Origin: Candidatus Thermochlorobacteriaceae bacterium
GTDB lineage: Bacteria; Bacteroidota; Chlorobiia; Chlorobiales; Thermochlorobacteraceae
Direction of reading: 5' to 3'
Assembly (NCBI GenBank): GCA_029263855.1
Contig: JAJUFC010000001.1
Coordinates: forward strand, 62,001 to 126,000
DNA: 64,000 nucleotides
Below the pieces are notes generated by a model. It searched no databases. It saw only the letters and a program-made list of their open reading frames with translations, and was not told the DNA's origin. Below, one piece after another: positions 35,933-44,111 of this stretch (its first letter is position 1; the number at the start of each line of letters is the position of its first letter). A program made the translations under genes and the position numbers.

Positions 35933-38900
35933 TTACTTCATCAAAACCATTTTGCGCGTGGCGGCAAAGCCATTGGCTTTCAAGAGGTAAAAATAAACGC
36001 CACTTGAAAGGTTATATATCGAGGAATTAAACCCACATTGATACGCTCCCGCTTCTTGACGCGCCTGAACAAGCGTTGCGACACGTCGCCCCAGTACATC
36101 GAAGAGTTCTAACTTCACATCGCTAGCCATAGGCAATTCGTAGCGAATGACCGTCGTCGGATTAAACGGATTGGGATAGTTCTGATAGAGCGCGTATTGA
36201 CGAGGCTTTTCAGACGATTGCGGTTTCATTTGCACGATGGAGGTTGGGGTGTAATCGTGAAAAGTTCCGTCAAAGTCGAACGAGCGAAGTTTGTAACGAT
36301 AGGTTTTGCCGAGCTCGACGGTTTGGTCAAAGAATGTGTAAGTGTGTTCCGTGTTCGTTGTGCCTTGTCCGCGCAGGTGTGGGTGTTCGCGATAACTTGC
36401 ACGCACAATCCAATCGGTGGAATCTTGTCGGAGTAGTTCAAAGCCGAGATTTTGCTGTTCGCTAAGTGTTTTCCATTCTACGCGAGAGTGCGCACCAACT
36501 TGCTGTGCGGTGAATGAAGCAAGCGAAACAGGAAGCGGATTGTCGCCTGACGAAGCAATCACGAAGTCGCTGAAATTCGTTAAGCCTGAAACGGTAATGA
36601 GTGGTGAACTGTAACTCAAACTCGCGCCTAAATCTTCAGTATTCTGCCAAACGCTTGACGCATTTGCACGCTTTAAGACTTTCAGCGTGTTGAAGTTTGA
36701 AATCCCGCCGATGCCCGTCAAATCAAGCGTGAGGGAATATGTGCCAACGCTCGGACCGTGCGACGGCGTAATCGTCCAATATCCATCGGTTGCAATGTTT
36801 GCAATGCCGCTCGGCAGTGAGCCAACAATGTTGGCTTGATTCGTTCGGCGAATAGCGGTAAAGCGCGTGGGCACTGAAACGCCTGATGGGAATTGAAGCG
36901 AAACGCCTGTATTGCCGATGCTAAACGCTGATGTGCCTTCGCCGATAAAGAACAGCCGCGTTGATGCCACAGTGGAAACTACTGTATCAACGGCAGGTGT
37001 GGTAAAAGCAAGTTCAATTTCGCTTGGCGAGAGGGCTTGTGTGGAAGGCGATTTGCCGCGCACTGCAAACGTGTAGGTGGTGTTAGGAGAAAGCCCTGTG
37101 AGGGTTTGCGAGGTATTCATGCCTTCGTAGATGACCGTTCCGTTTTGCTTGACTTGAAACACAGAGGCGTTGCCCGACCACGAGAGCGTGAGCGAAGTTG
37201 GTGTGATGTTGCTAATGGAAAGTGCGAGTGGCGCGAGCGGATTTTGCCGTTGCAATGCGCCAAGTGCGTTGAGTTTGCCGTAGCCCCAACTGGTGTTGAA
37301 CGGTGGGATTGCGCCTGTTTGTGCGTCGCTTCGCGTGCTATCCAACAAGAGTTGTTTGTAGCGATTAACGGAAAGTGTGGATTCGGCTTGTAAGAGCAAT
37401 GCGCCCACGCCCGCGACGTGCGGAGCACTTGCCGATGTTCCGCCGAGTGCGCCTGCGGTGGTTGTAACGTTCGTGGGTGCGGCGAGTTCAGGCTTGTTGC
37501 GTTCATCGCGCGTTTTGCCAATGCTTGAAATCGGAGCGATTGCGCCGTCCGAAATTTGAAACGCCGCAACAGAGAGTGCTGAATCGGCGGTGCTGGGCGT
37601 TACAATGCTTTTTTCAAAAAGCGGTGTTTGCCAAACGCCGTTTGTGCCGCTACTGGTGCGCCACGCATCGACCTTGCCCGTGCTGACGATGTTTCCGCCG
37701 TGCAATCGCAATCGCCACGTGCCAGTGTTGCCTGCGGTCGGTTTAATGCCCCATTGGATATTCCAATCGCCGTTTGGTAAGTAGTATTCGTTGGAGAGTT
37801 GAAACTGCCCTTGTGTAACGGTGAGAACAGGCGTCGTGGAGTCTGTCGGAATCGTTGAAAGCGTTGCGCCGCTTGGGGTAATGAGCGAGATGCCGACCGA
37901 ATCTGAACCGCTAATCCACGCATTGCCGATGAAAAAGCCTGATGTGTTTGTTGCAGTGAAAATTAGGTCTGTCGTGGAACTTTGAGAGACGAAAGCACTT
38001 GTGTAGACACCTGTTGTGCGGTCGTTGCCTGCGGCGGTGGCAAAGAGAACGCCGTTGCCTGAAAGCGAATCGATAGCAAGTTCTTGGTCGCGTGTGCCGT
38101 CGTGCGCGCCGCTGTGTCCGCCGATGCTGTAACTGATGGAAACAGGCATGCCGAGCAATTTGGCTTTCTTTTGAATGTAGTTGAAGGCATCGATGATGTT
38201 CGCGCTGGTTGCGCCTGTGCCTGTTTTTCGGACAACTAAGATGATGTTCGCGTCGGGTGTAATTCCTTTTTCGCCGCTTTGTGAGCCGTCGCCAGCGGCA
38301 ATGCCAAGGCAATTTGTGCCGTGTGCGTTGTTGGGAATTGTTGCAAGCCCTGCGTTGATTGCCGCGCTATCCCATTCTGTTCCGTAGGCGTAGGCGGGTG
38401 CTGTTGGAAACTGTGCGGGGGTGTTGGTCATTTGATTCCACATGTAAAGAATGCGCGTTTTGCCGTTGACATCTTTGAAATCGCCGTGATTGAAGTTGAA
38501 ACCATCATCGACAACGCCAATCAAAACGCCTTTACCTGTATAGCCAAGCGCGTGCGCGGAATCAACATTGATGCCAAGCCATGCCCCACTCATTTGAGAA
38601 TTGCTGCGACTCACCGACATAGAAAGTTGCTCGTCAGGCGGCGCGATATTGACTGCCGCAAAATTTGCGAACTGTTGCAGAACGTCTAATTGGTTGGCAG
38701 GAATTGAAATCGTGAGAATAGAGCCAAGTTGAGTGCCAATCGTGCCGCCTACTTTTGAGAGTTCAGACCGAATAAGCGCGAGTTCCTCGTTTGAAAATTT
38801 GCCACGCTTGTGCCGCAACGAAATTTGAATGGTTTCCGACGATTGTGCTTGAACTTCGGCACCGAGTTGGAAAAAGTGTTGTGAAGTCTTGTGTTGAGTT

Positions 38901-38962
38901 TGAGCGAAGAGAGATGAAAAAGAGAAGAGCAGCAGAGCGAAAAGCAATAGACATGGGCGCAT
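35933..38962 (-). CDS. Subtilisin-like S8 serine peptidase with T9SS sorting domain
   Basis: 1009 residues with signal peptide (about 1-20, SSLFAQ). The S8 catalytic triad is seen in VLIGVVDDGFNFNHGDF (Asp, about 148), NNAHGTNCLGIAAGDG (His, about 217) and GGTSASAPHVAGVGALL (Ser, about 513). A fibronectin-III domain (about 578-655, LSISNITPTSLTLSW), a ZU5/beta domain, and a PVSLASFTAQQ 'T9SS-associated' beta module follow. The end is the type A sorting signal QNYPNPFNPTT ... SSGVYFYLL ... MVLMK. It is an exported, surface-attached protease. It lies downstream of the HAD gene and convergent with miaE. Confidence 0.93.
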   Translation of the reverse strand: MRPCLLLFALLLFSFSSLFAQTQHKTSQHFFQLGAEVQAQSSETIQISLRHKRGKFSNEELALIRSELSKVGGTIGTQLGSILTISIPANQLDVLQQFANFAAVNIAPPDEQLSMSVSRSNSQMSGAWLGINVDSAHALGYTGKGVLIGVVDDGFNFNHGDFKDVNGKTRILYMWNQMTNTPAQFPTAPAYAYGTEWDSAAINAGLATIPNNAHGTNCLGIAAGDGSQSGEKGITPDANIILVVRKTGTGATSANIIDAFNYIQKKAKLLGMPVSISYSIGGHSGAHDGTRDQELAIDSLSGNGVLFATAAGNDRTTGVYTSAFVSQSSTTDLIFTATNTSGFFIGNAWISGSDSVGISLITPSGATLSTIPTDSTTPVLTVTQGQFQLSNEYYLPNGDWNIQWGIKPTAGNTGTWRLRLHGGNIVSTGKVDAWRTSSGTNGVWQTPLFEKSIVTPSTADSALSVAAFQISDGAIAPISSIGKTRDERNKPELAAPTNVTTTAGALGGTSASAPHVAGVGALLLQAESTLSVNRYKQLLLDSTRSDAQTGAIPPFNTSWGYGKLNALGALQRQNPLAPLALSISNITPTSLTLSWSGNASVFQVKQNGTVIYEGMNTSQTLTGLSPNTTYTFAVRGKSPSTQALSPSEIELAFTTPAVDTVVSTVASTRLFFIGEGTSAFSIGNTGVSLQFPSGVSVPTRFTAIRRTNQANIVGSLPSGIANIATDGYWTITPSHGPSVGTYSLTLDLTGIGGISNFNTLKVLKRANASSVWQNTEDLGASLSYSSPLITVSGLTNFSDFVIASSGDNPLPVSLASFTAQQVGAHSRVEWKTLSEQQNLGFELLRQDSTDWIVRASYREHPHLRGQGTTNTEHTYTFFDQTVELGKTYRYKLRSFDFDGTFHDYTPTSIVQMKPQSSEKPRQYALYQNYPNPFNPTTVIRYELPMASDVKLELFDVLGRRVATLVQARQEAGAYQCGFNSSIYNLSSGVYFYLLKANGFAATRKMVLMK

Positions 38963-39007
38963 AGACGAAGTGTTTTTTTGAACGAAGTAAATTTTCAGCA
39001 GATAGCA

Positions 39008-39697
39008 CTAACTCATAATCGCTTCAAATGCCCCCTCGACATTTGCAAAGTTTTCAAAGGTATAATCAGGATTGAAGGCTTGTAGTTGCGACACGGTATA
39101 GTGTCCCGTTGCGACCGCAATACATTTTGAATGTAGAACTTTGGCGCAGTTGACATCGTGTTCGGTGTCGCCGATAATCACAACATCTTTTCCTGTGAAG
39201 CAAATGCCTGTTCGTTCAAAGGCGCGCTGGACGGCGACGGCAGGAAGAGCATTGCGTGTATCGGCATCGTCGGCAAATGCGCCGAATGCGAAGTAGTCGT
39301 TCAGTTCAGGCAAGGCGAGTTTGTGCCGTCCAGATTCTTCAAAATTTCCTGTCAATAGCGCGAGCACAACGCTTTCTTGGCGAGCAAGTTTTTCAACGAG
39401 TTCGTAAATGCCCGCCATCACTTCAATATGTTCGCGCCGTGCGTGCTCTTTGAAGTTCTGAATGTAACGACGTTTTGCTTCTTCGAAGCCTTTTTGAATG
39501 TCGTTATCGTTCAGCCCTGTAGCGCGCATAACTTCTTTGATGATGACGCTATCGAGTTTGCCTGCAAAGTTGTGCGTTGCCGCTGTGCCTTCTGTGCCAA
39601 AGACTTCACGTAGCGCATCAATCAGTGATTGGCGGCTAATGCCACGAACACGCACGAGCGTTCCGTCGATATCGAAGAGAACAAGTTTTTTAGACAT
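39008..39697 (-). CDS. HAD-superfamily phosphatase (phosphoglycolate-phosphatase-like)
   Basis: 229 residues from the ATG at 39697. Motif I LVLFDIDGTLVRV supplies the nucleophile Asp and the acid/base Asp. Motif II is the Thr in LALLTGNF (about 115) and motif IV is VVIIGDTEHDVNCAK (about 175). The helical cap between motifs I and II is of the C1 type seen in phosphoglycolate and beta-phosphoglucomutase-like enzymes. Substrate unknown; small phosphorylated metabolites are likely. The start codon overlaps the stop of the Rpn-type gene (TGATG), so the two are translationally coupled. Confidence 0.87.
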   Translation of the reverse strand: MSKKLVLFDIDGTLVRVRGISRQSLIDALREVFGTEGTAATHNFAGKLDSVIIKEVMRATGLNDNDIQKGFEEAKRRYIQNFKEHARREHIEVMAGIYELVEKLARQESVVLALLTGNFEESGRHKLALPELNDYFAFGAFADDADTRNALPAVAVQRAFERTGICFTGKDVVIIGDTEHDVNCAKVLHSKCIAVATGHYTVSQLQAFNPDYTFENFANVEGAFEAIMS

Positions 39698-40503
39698 CAA
39701 GCCTGCTTGACTTTCTCGAGAGGCAAGTTAAGTTGCTCAGCAATATCTTCGTCGCTCATGCCAAGTTTTCGCAACAGCGGAACTGATAGGAGTTTTCCTT
39801 TTTCTTCCCCTTGTTGTAAGCCTTGTTGTAAGCCTTGTTGTAAGCCTTGTTGTAAGCCAGTTTCGCGGCCTTCCTCTAAAATTTCTTGAAAGGCTCTTGT
39901 TTTTTTTAACTCTTCTTCGAATTCTTCTTGGAGGCTCAACATTTTCAAAATCTCCTTTCGAGTTAAGGTTGGAAATTTGTAAAAAAGCACACGCTCGATA
40001 AAATCCAGATATTCAGGTGCGCGCACAAGTAAGTCTTTCGCTGTGCTGGACACCGTTGTGCTTGACTCAAGCAACAACTTAAAAATAGCAACAGATGGGT
40101 CTAAATTTTCTATGCTTACAAGTTCATCAATATAGATGCGCTTGACTAAAGTTGTGTTGAGCAATTCCTCAAATGCTGATAAATTTTCTTGTTCCACTTT
40201 GCGACTCGGATAAATCACAACGGCTTGCCAACGTTTTACTGGAAATTGCTTGATGTAGAGAAAAATTTCAGCGAAAAAACGAGCATAGAACATACTGTCT
40301 CTCTGAAATTGAACCTCCACAAAGAAAGTAAGCGCATCGTTGCCTATTGGTTCAAAGACTGCATCGAGACGAAATGCGGCTTCTTTCAACTCAACCGATT
40401 TAAAGGTATAATTTTTCGGATTGAGTTCACTTCGTTCAATCAAGGTAAAAAATCCTTGTGGAATCTGTTGAAACCAAAGGTATGCGAGTTTATCAGTGCG
40501 CAT
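39697..40503 (-). CDS. Rpn/PD-(D/E)XK transposase-family nuclease (DUF2887-like)
   Basis: 268 residues from ATG 40503. MRTDKLAYLWFQQIPQGFF is the usual N-terminus of DUF2887/Rpn-like proteins common in cyanobacteria. The nuclease core is FRLDAVFEP (acid) then TFFVEVQFQRD (Glu-x-Gln in place of ExK) near residues 50-75. Near the C-terminus is a fourfold LQQG repeat encoded by a perfect 12-base array, then EEKGKLLSVPLLRKLG. Rpn proteins are DNA endonucleases linked to recombination or phage defence. It starts 5 bases after smc ends and is coupled to the HAD gene, so it is inserted in a housekeeping transcription unit. Confidence 0.82.
   Translation of the reverse strand: MRTDKLAYLWFQQIPQGFFTLIERSELNPKNYTFKSVELKEAAFRLDAVFEPIGNDALTFFVEVQFQRDSMFYARFFAEIFLYIKQFPVKRWQAVVIYPSRKVEQENLSAFEELLNTTLVKRIYIDELVSIENLDPSVAIFKLLLESSTTVSSTAKDLLVRAPEYLDFIERVLFYKFPTLTRKEILKMLSLQEEFEEELKKTRAFQEILEEGRETGLQQGLQQGLQQGLQQGEEKGKLLSVPLLRKLGMSDEDIAEQLNLPLEKVKQA
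39810..39857 (-). repeat. Four-unit 12-base tandem repeat coding for LQQG
   Basis: CTTGTTGTAAGC (plus strand) is repeated perfectly four times at 39810-39821, 39822-39833, 39834-39845 and 39846-39857. Because the unit is 12 bases, copy changes would keep the reading frame of the nuclease gene. The perfect identity suggests recent or ongoing slippage. Confidence 0.9.
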
Positions 40504-40508
40504 TGCGT

Positions 40509-43500
40509 TCAATTTTTCTGAAAATCCTCGAGCCGAACCGCAACAAGCTTTGAAATGCCTTCTTCTTCCATCGTAACGCCGTAAAGCATTCGACATGCTT
40601 CCATGGTGCGCTTGTTGTGGGTTACAATAATGAATTGCGTTTCGCGTGAAAACTTGTTGATGAGTTTGACGAAGCGGTCAACGTTCGCGTCGTCAAGCGG
40701 GGCATCGACCTCGTCCAAAATGCAAAACGGGCTGGGCTTGACGAGATAAATCGCAAAGAGAAGCGCGGTCGCTGTGAGCGTTTTTTCGCCACCCGAAAGC
40801 AAAGTGATGGCTTGCGGACGCTTGCCTTTCGGTTTTGCGACAATTTCGATGTTGGCTTCGAGTTTGTCTTCGGCTTCTTCCAACACCAAATCTGCTTCGT
40901 CGCCTTCGTTGAAAAGTTCGCGGAAAATACTGATGAAATTTTGACGAATCTGCTCGAAGGTTTTTTGAAATTGCTCTTGCGCTGTCGTGTTGATTTCGTC
41001 AATTGTGTCGCGTAGTTGTTTTTCAGCATCGATTAAATCTTGACGCTGTGAGGTAAGAAATTCCAATCGCTTTTTTTCTTCCTCAAACTCTTCGAGCGCA
41101 AGTTCATTGACCGCGCCGAGCGTGCGAAGTTTCGCTTTAAGCGCATTGACCTTTGCCTCCACTTCTTCGCGATTAAACGGCGTGCTTTCGTCAAAGGCTT
41201 TCACTTCCAGTTCAACGCCATATTCGGTTTGAATAATCGTGCGCGTGTGCTCTTCTTTGAGCTTTGCTTGCGTTAAGGAATGTTGAAATTCCAAGATCAT
41301 TTGTGAGACGACCTCGCGCCGACGGGTTAAGTCGCGCAGTTCCGATTCGCGGCGCACGACATCGCTCTTAACGATGGTGTAATCGCCTTCCACTTTTGAA
41401 ATCGCAGTTTGCATCTCGGCGCGTTCTGCGTAAAGGCGTTGAAGATTGAGATTCATCGTTTCAAGTTCTGAACCGAGACGGAAGTGCTCATCTTGCGCTC
41501 GCGCAACTTCTTCGCTCAAACGCTCCAACTGACGCTGTGCGTTGCGTGCGTCCATTTCAACCGTGTTGCGCTTCGTCTCGATTTTTTCTACCTCAAATTC
41601 CGACGCTTTGAGTTCCAACTCTTTTTGGCGAACCGCCGAGAGAAATTTTTGCAAATCAACTTCTGACACTGATACTGTTTCGCGCTCAATCTCAATCTGA
41701 TGATTGATTTCGGAAAGCCTGCTTTCAAGCGACGAGAGCGTCGGAGCAATGGCGGCTAAATCATCACTAAACTTTTGAGATTCGGCTTGGTCGAAGGTGA
41801 TGCGTTCATCAAGCGAGAGCAGTTCGTTCTCGAACGAAGCTTGTTCAAATGATTGTTGTGAAAGTCGCTTTTCTTCGGCTGTGATGCGTTGCTCGGTTTC
41901 ACGTATGTGTTGCTCGTGTGTGGTTAAGTCGATTTGATTGAGTGCATCGGTGTTTGAGGCGATGTCATGTTCAAATTGTTGGATTTGCGAAAGCAATTGA
42001 GCGCGCTCCGATTCAAGGCGGTCTAATTCTTCGCGCTTGCCGATTCTAAGCATCTCTGAACCTTTGTTTGAGCCGCCTCGCAGAGTTGCTTGTGCGTGCA
42101 ATTCGCCCGAAAGCGTGGCAAATGTTGCCTGTGGATATTGCTCCGACAGCACTTTTGCATGCTCGAGCGATTCGGCGAGGAAAACATTTGCGAGAAGTTG
42201 CTGAACAACCAAGCGCACTTCATCGGAACAGCGCACAACATCTATCGCCCGCTGAAGCGCATCAAAATTGGGCGTTTCAGGCATTGGTGGTGCAGAAAGT
42301 TTTTCCAAAACGATGAACGTCAACTTGCCTTTGTCGGCGGCTTTGAGGGCGGTAATAGCTTCTCGTGCTTCGGCTTCGGTGCGCGAAATGTAGAACGCAA
42401 GCGATGCACCAAGCGCGACATCAATAGCAAGTTTGTATTGCTCATCGGTCGCGATTAAATCTGACAGCACGCCCAATCCGAAGGCTTTGCCTTTTTCAGC
42501 GTCTAAAAACTTGACGCCTTCAGGCAAGCCCTCATAACTTTCGAGCAGTGCGTTTAGAAACGATATGCGATTTTGTTTAGCGCGTTCTTCGGCGCGTAAG
42601 TTGAAGAACGATTCTTTGGCTTTGCTGAGAACTTCCGAGAGGGCGGCGCGTTTTGCTTGGGCATCGGCAAGGTCGGCTTTTGCAAGTTCAAGCGTGCGTT
42701 GTAGTTCGGAAAGTTGTGCCGAGCCGCTTTCAATGCTTTGTTTTCGCTCCTCGATTTGGCGCGTGAGCAAGGCTTTTCGCTCTTCGTTGCGGGCAATTTG
42801 CGCGTTGAAATTTTCAATGCGCGCTTTGAGCGATTCTGATTGCAATCGCAGAGACGCAATTTGTTCGGTGAGTTTCGCGCTTTCACGACGCTTGGCTTCG
42901 AGCGATTCACGTTCGGCTTTCAGAGACGCTTCGCGCTCAAGAAGTTTTTCGGATTCAGATGCAAAGGCTTGGCGTGCAGTTTCAGCAGACTCAAGTGTTT
43001 TTTCAAGTTCGGCTTTGAGTGTTTCGCGAAGGGTTTGAAGTTCGGCGTATCGCTGTTGCACGGCTTGAATTTCGCCTTGGGCGCGAGTCGCGTTTTCGGT
43101 TAATGCTTTGCGCCGCTCTTCGTGTGAAAGAATCTGTTTCTCCGTCGCCGTGATAAGCTCGACTTTTTCGTTGTAATGGCGTTGAAGCCCCGCAAGCGTT
43201 TTTTCTATCTCAACGATTTCAAGTTGCTGTTTTTCTACTTCGGCATCGAGCGCATCGATTTTAGCCGTGAGCTCGACCTTTTCGTTTTCATGTTGCAAGT
43301 GTTTCTCTTCGAGCGGCGCGATTTGCTTTTGAAGGTCGGCGACAATTCGTTCAGCAAGTTCAATTTCTAAGCCTTTCAATTCTTCGCGAATGTGTTTGGC
43401 TTGTTCGGCTTTCTTGGCTTGGCGTTCAAGCGAGGCAACTTTCTTCTCGACTTCAAGAACAATGTCATTAACGCGCGAGAGGTCTTGCGCTGTGGTTTCG

Positions 43501-44042
43501 AGCTTCTTGAAGGTTTGCTTTCGGCGTTGTTTGTATTTGGTGATGCCTGCGGCTTCTTCAAAGAGTTTGCGACGCTCTTCGGCATTTTCAGAAAGAATCT
43601 GCTCAATCATTTTTAGTTCAATGACGGAGTAAGCGTCGCTACCCATGCCTGTGTCGGCGAAAAGGTCGGTGATGTCTTTGAGGCGGCACGGCACTTTGTT
43701 GAGCAGGTATTCGCTATCGCCATTGCGATAAAGTCGGCGCGTAAGCGTTACTTCGGTGTATTCGGTCGGAAGAATGTTCTTTGTGTTTTCAATCGTGATG
43801 CTCACTTCGCTCATGCCAAGCGGCTTTCGGGCGCGTGTGCCGTTGAAGATGACATTCTCCATTTTGTCGGAGCGAAGCACGCTGGTTTTTTGCTCGCCAA
43901 GCACCCAGCGAATTGCGTCGACGATGTTCGTTTTGCCGCACCCATTTGGTCCGACAATCGCCGTCATGCCGCTGTCAAATTTGATGTTGATGCGCTGCGC
44001 GAAACTCTTAAATCCAAATAGTTCAAGTTTAGAGAGATACAT
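40509..44042 (-). CDS. smc: Chromosome segregation ATPase SMC
   Basis: 1177 residues, the usual SMC length. N-terminus MYLSKLELFGFKSF and Walker A GPNGCGKTN (about 32-40). Two long coiled coils (about 165-490 and 660-1010) flank a hinge (about 500-650, containing GVLSDLIATDEQYKLAIDVALG). ABC signature LLSGGEKTLTA and Walker B FCILDEVDAPLDDANVDRF are at the C-terminus. It compacts and helps separate chromosomes, with ScpA/ScpB, which are not in this window. It is followed by the Rpn-type nuclease gene after 5 bases, probably in one transcript. Confidence 0.97.
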   Translation of the reverse strand: MYLSKLELFGFKSFAQRINIKFDSGMTAIVGPNGCGKTNIVDAIRWVLGEQKTSVLRSDKMENVIFNGTRARKPLGMSEVSITIENTKNILPTEYTEVTLTRRLYRNGDSEYLLNKVPCRLKDITDLFADTGMGSDAYSVIELKMIEQILSENAEERRKLFEEAAGITKYKQRRKQTFKKLETTAQDLSRVNDIVLEVEKKVASLERQAKKAEQAKHIREELKGLEIELAERIVADLQKQIAPLEEKHLQHENEKVELTAKIDALDAEVEKQQLEIVEIEKTLAGLQRHYNEKVELITATEKQILSHEERRKALTENATRAQGEIQAVQQRYAELQTLRETLKAELEKTLESAETARQAFASESEKLLEREASLKAERESLEAKRRESAKLTEQIASLRLQSESLKARIENFNAQIARNEERKALLTRQIEERKQSIESGSAQLSELQRTLELAKADLADAQAKRAALSEVLSKAKESFFNLRAEERAKQNRISFLNALLESYEGLPEGVKFLDAEKGKAFGLGVLSDLIATDEQYKLAIDVALGASLAFYISRTEAEAREAITALKAADKGKLTFIVLEKLSAPPMPETPNFDALQRAIDVVRCSDEVRLVVQQLLANVFLAESLEHAKVLSEQYPQATFATLSGELHAQATLRGGSNKGSEMLRIGKREELDRLESERAQLLSQIQQFEHDIASNTDALNQIDLTTHEQHIRETEQRITAEEKRLSQQSFEQASFENELLSLDERITFDQAESQKFSDDLAAIAPTLSSLESRLSEINHQIEIERETVSVSEVDLQKFLSAVRQKELELKASEFEVEKIETKRNTVEMDARNAQRQLERLSEEVARAQDEHFRLGSELETMNLNLQRLYAERAEMQTAISKVEGDYTIVKSDVVRRESELRDLTRRREVVSQMILEFQHSLTQAKLKEEHTRTIIQTEYGVELEVKAFDESTPFNREEVEAKVNALKAKLRTLGAVNELALEEFEEEKKRLEFLTSQRQDLIDAEKQLRDTIDEINTTAQEQFQKTFEQIRQNFISIFRELFNEGDEADLVLEEAEDKLEANIEIVAKPKGKRPQAITLLSGGEKTLTATALLFAIYLVKPSPFCILDEVDAPLDDANVDRFVKLINKFSRETQFIIVTHNKRTMEACRMLYGVTMEEEGISKLVAVRLEDFQKN

Positions 44043-44111
44043 GCCAATGTGTTGAAGTTAGCGTTGAGTTGTGAGATGCTCTTTCGTAACGATAACGCGA
44101 AAAGTCATCGG

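Noticed and set aside
39810-39857. CRISPR-like repeat array
   Set aside because: Units are 12 bases, contiguous with no spacers, and in frame in a coding sequence.
44043-44111. Imperfect palindrome between smc and the GH2-like gene as terminator
   Set aside because: The arms (CTTTTCG / CGAAAGAG) are mismatched and no T tract follows on either strand.
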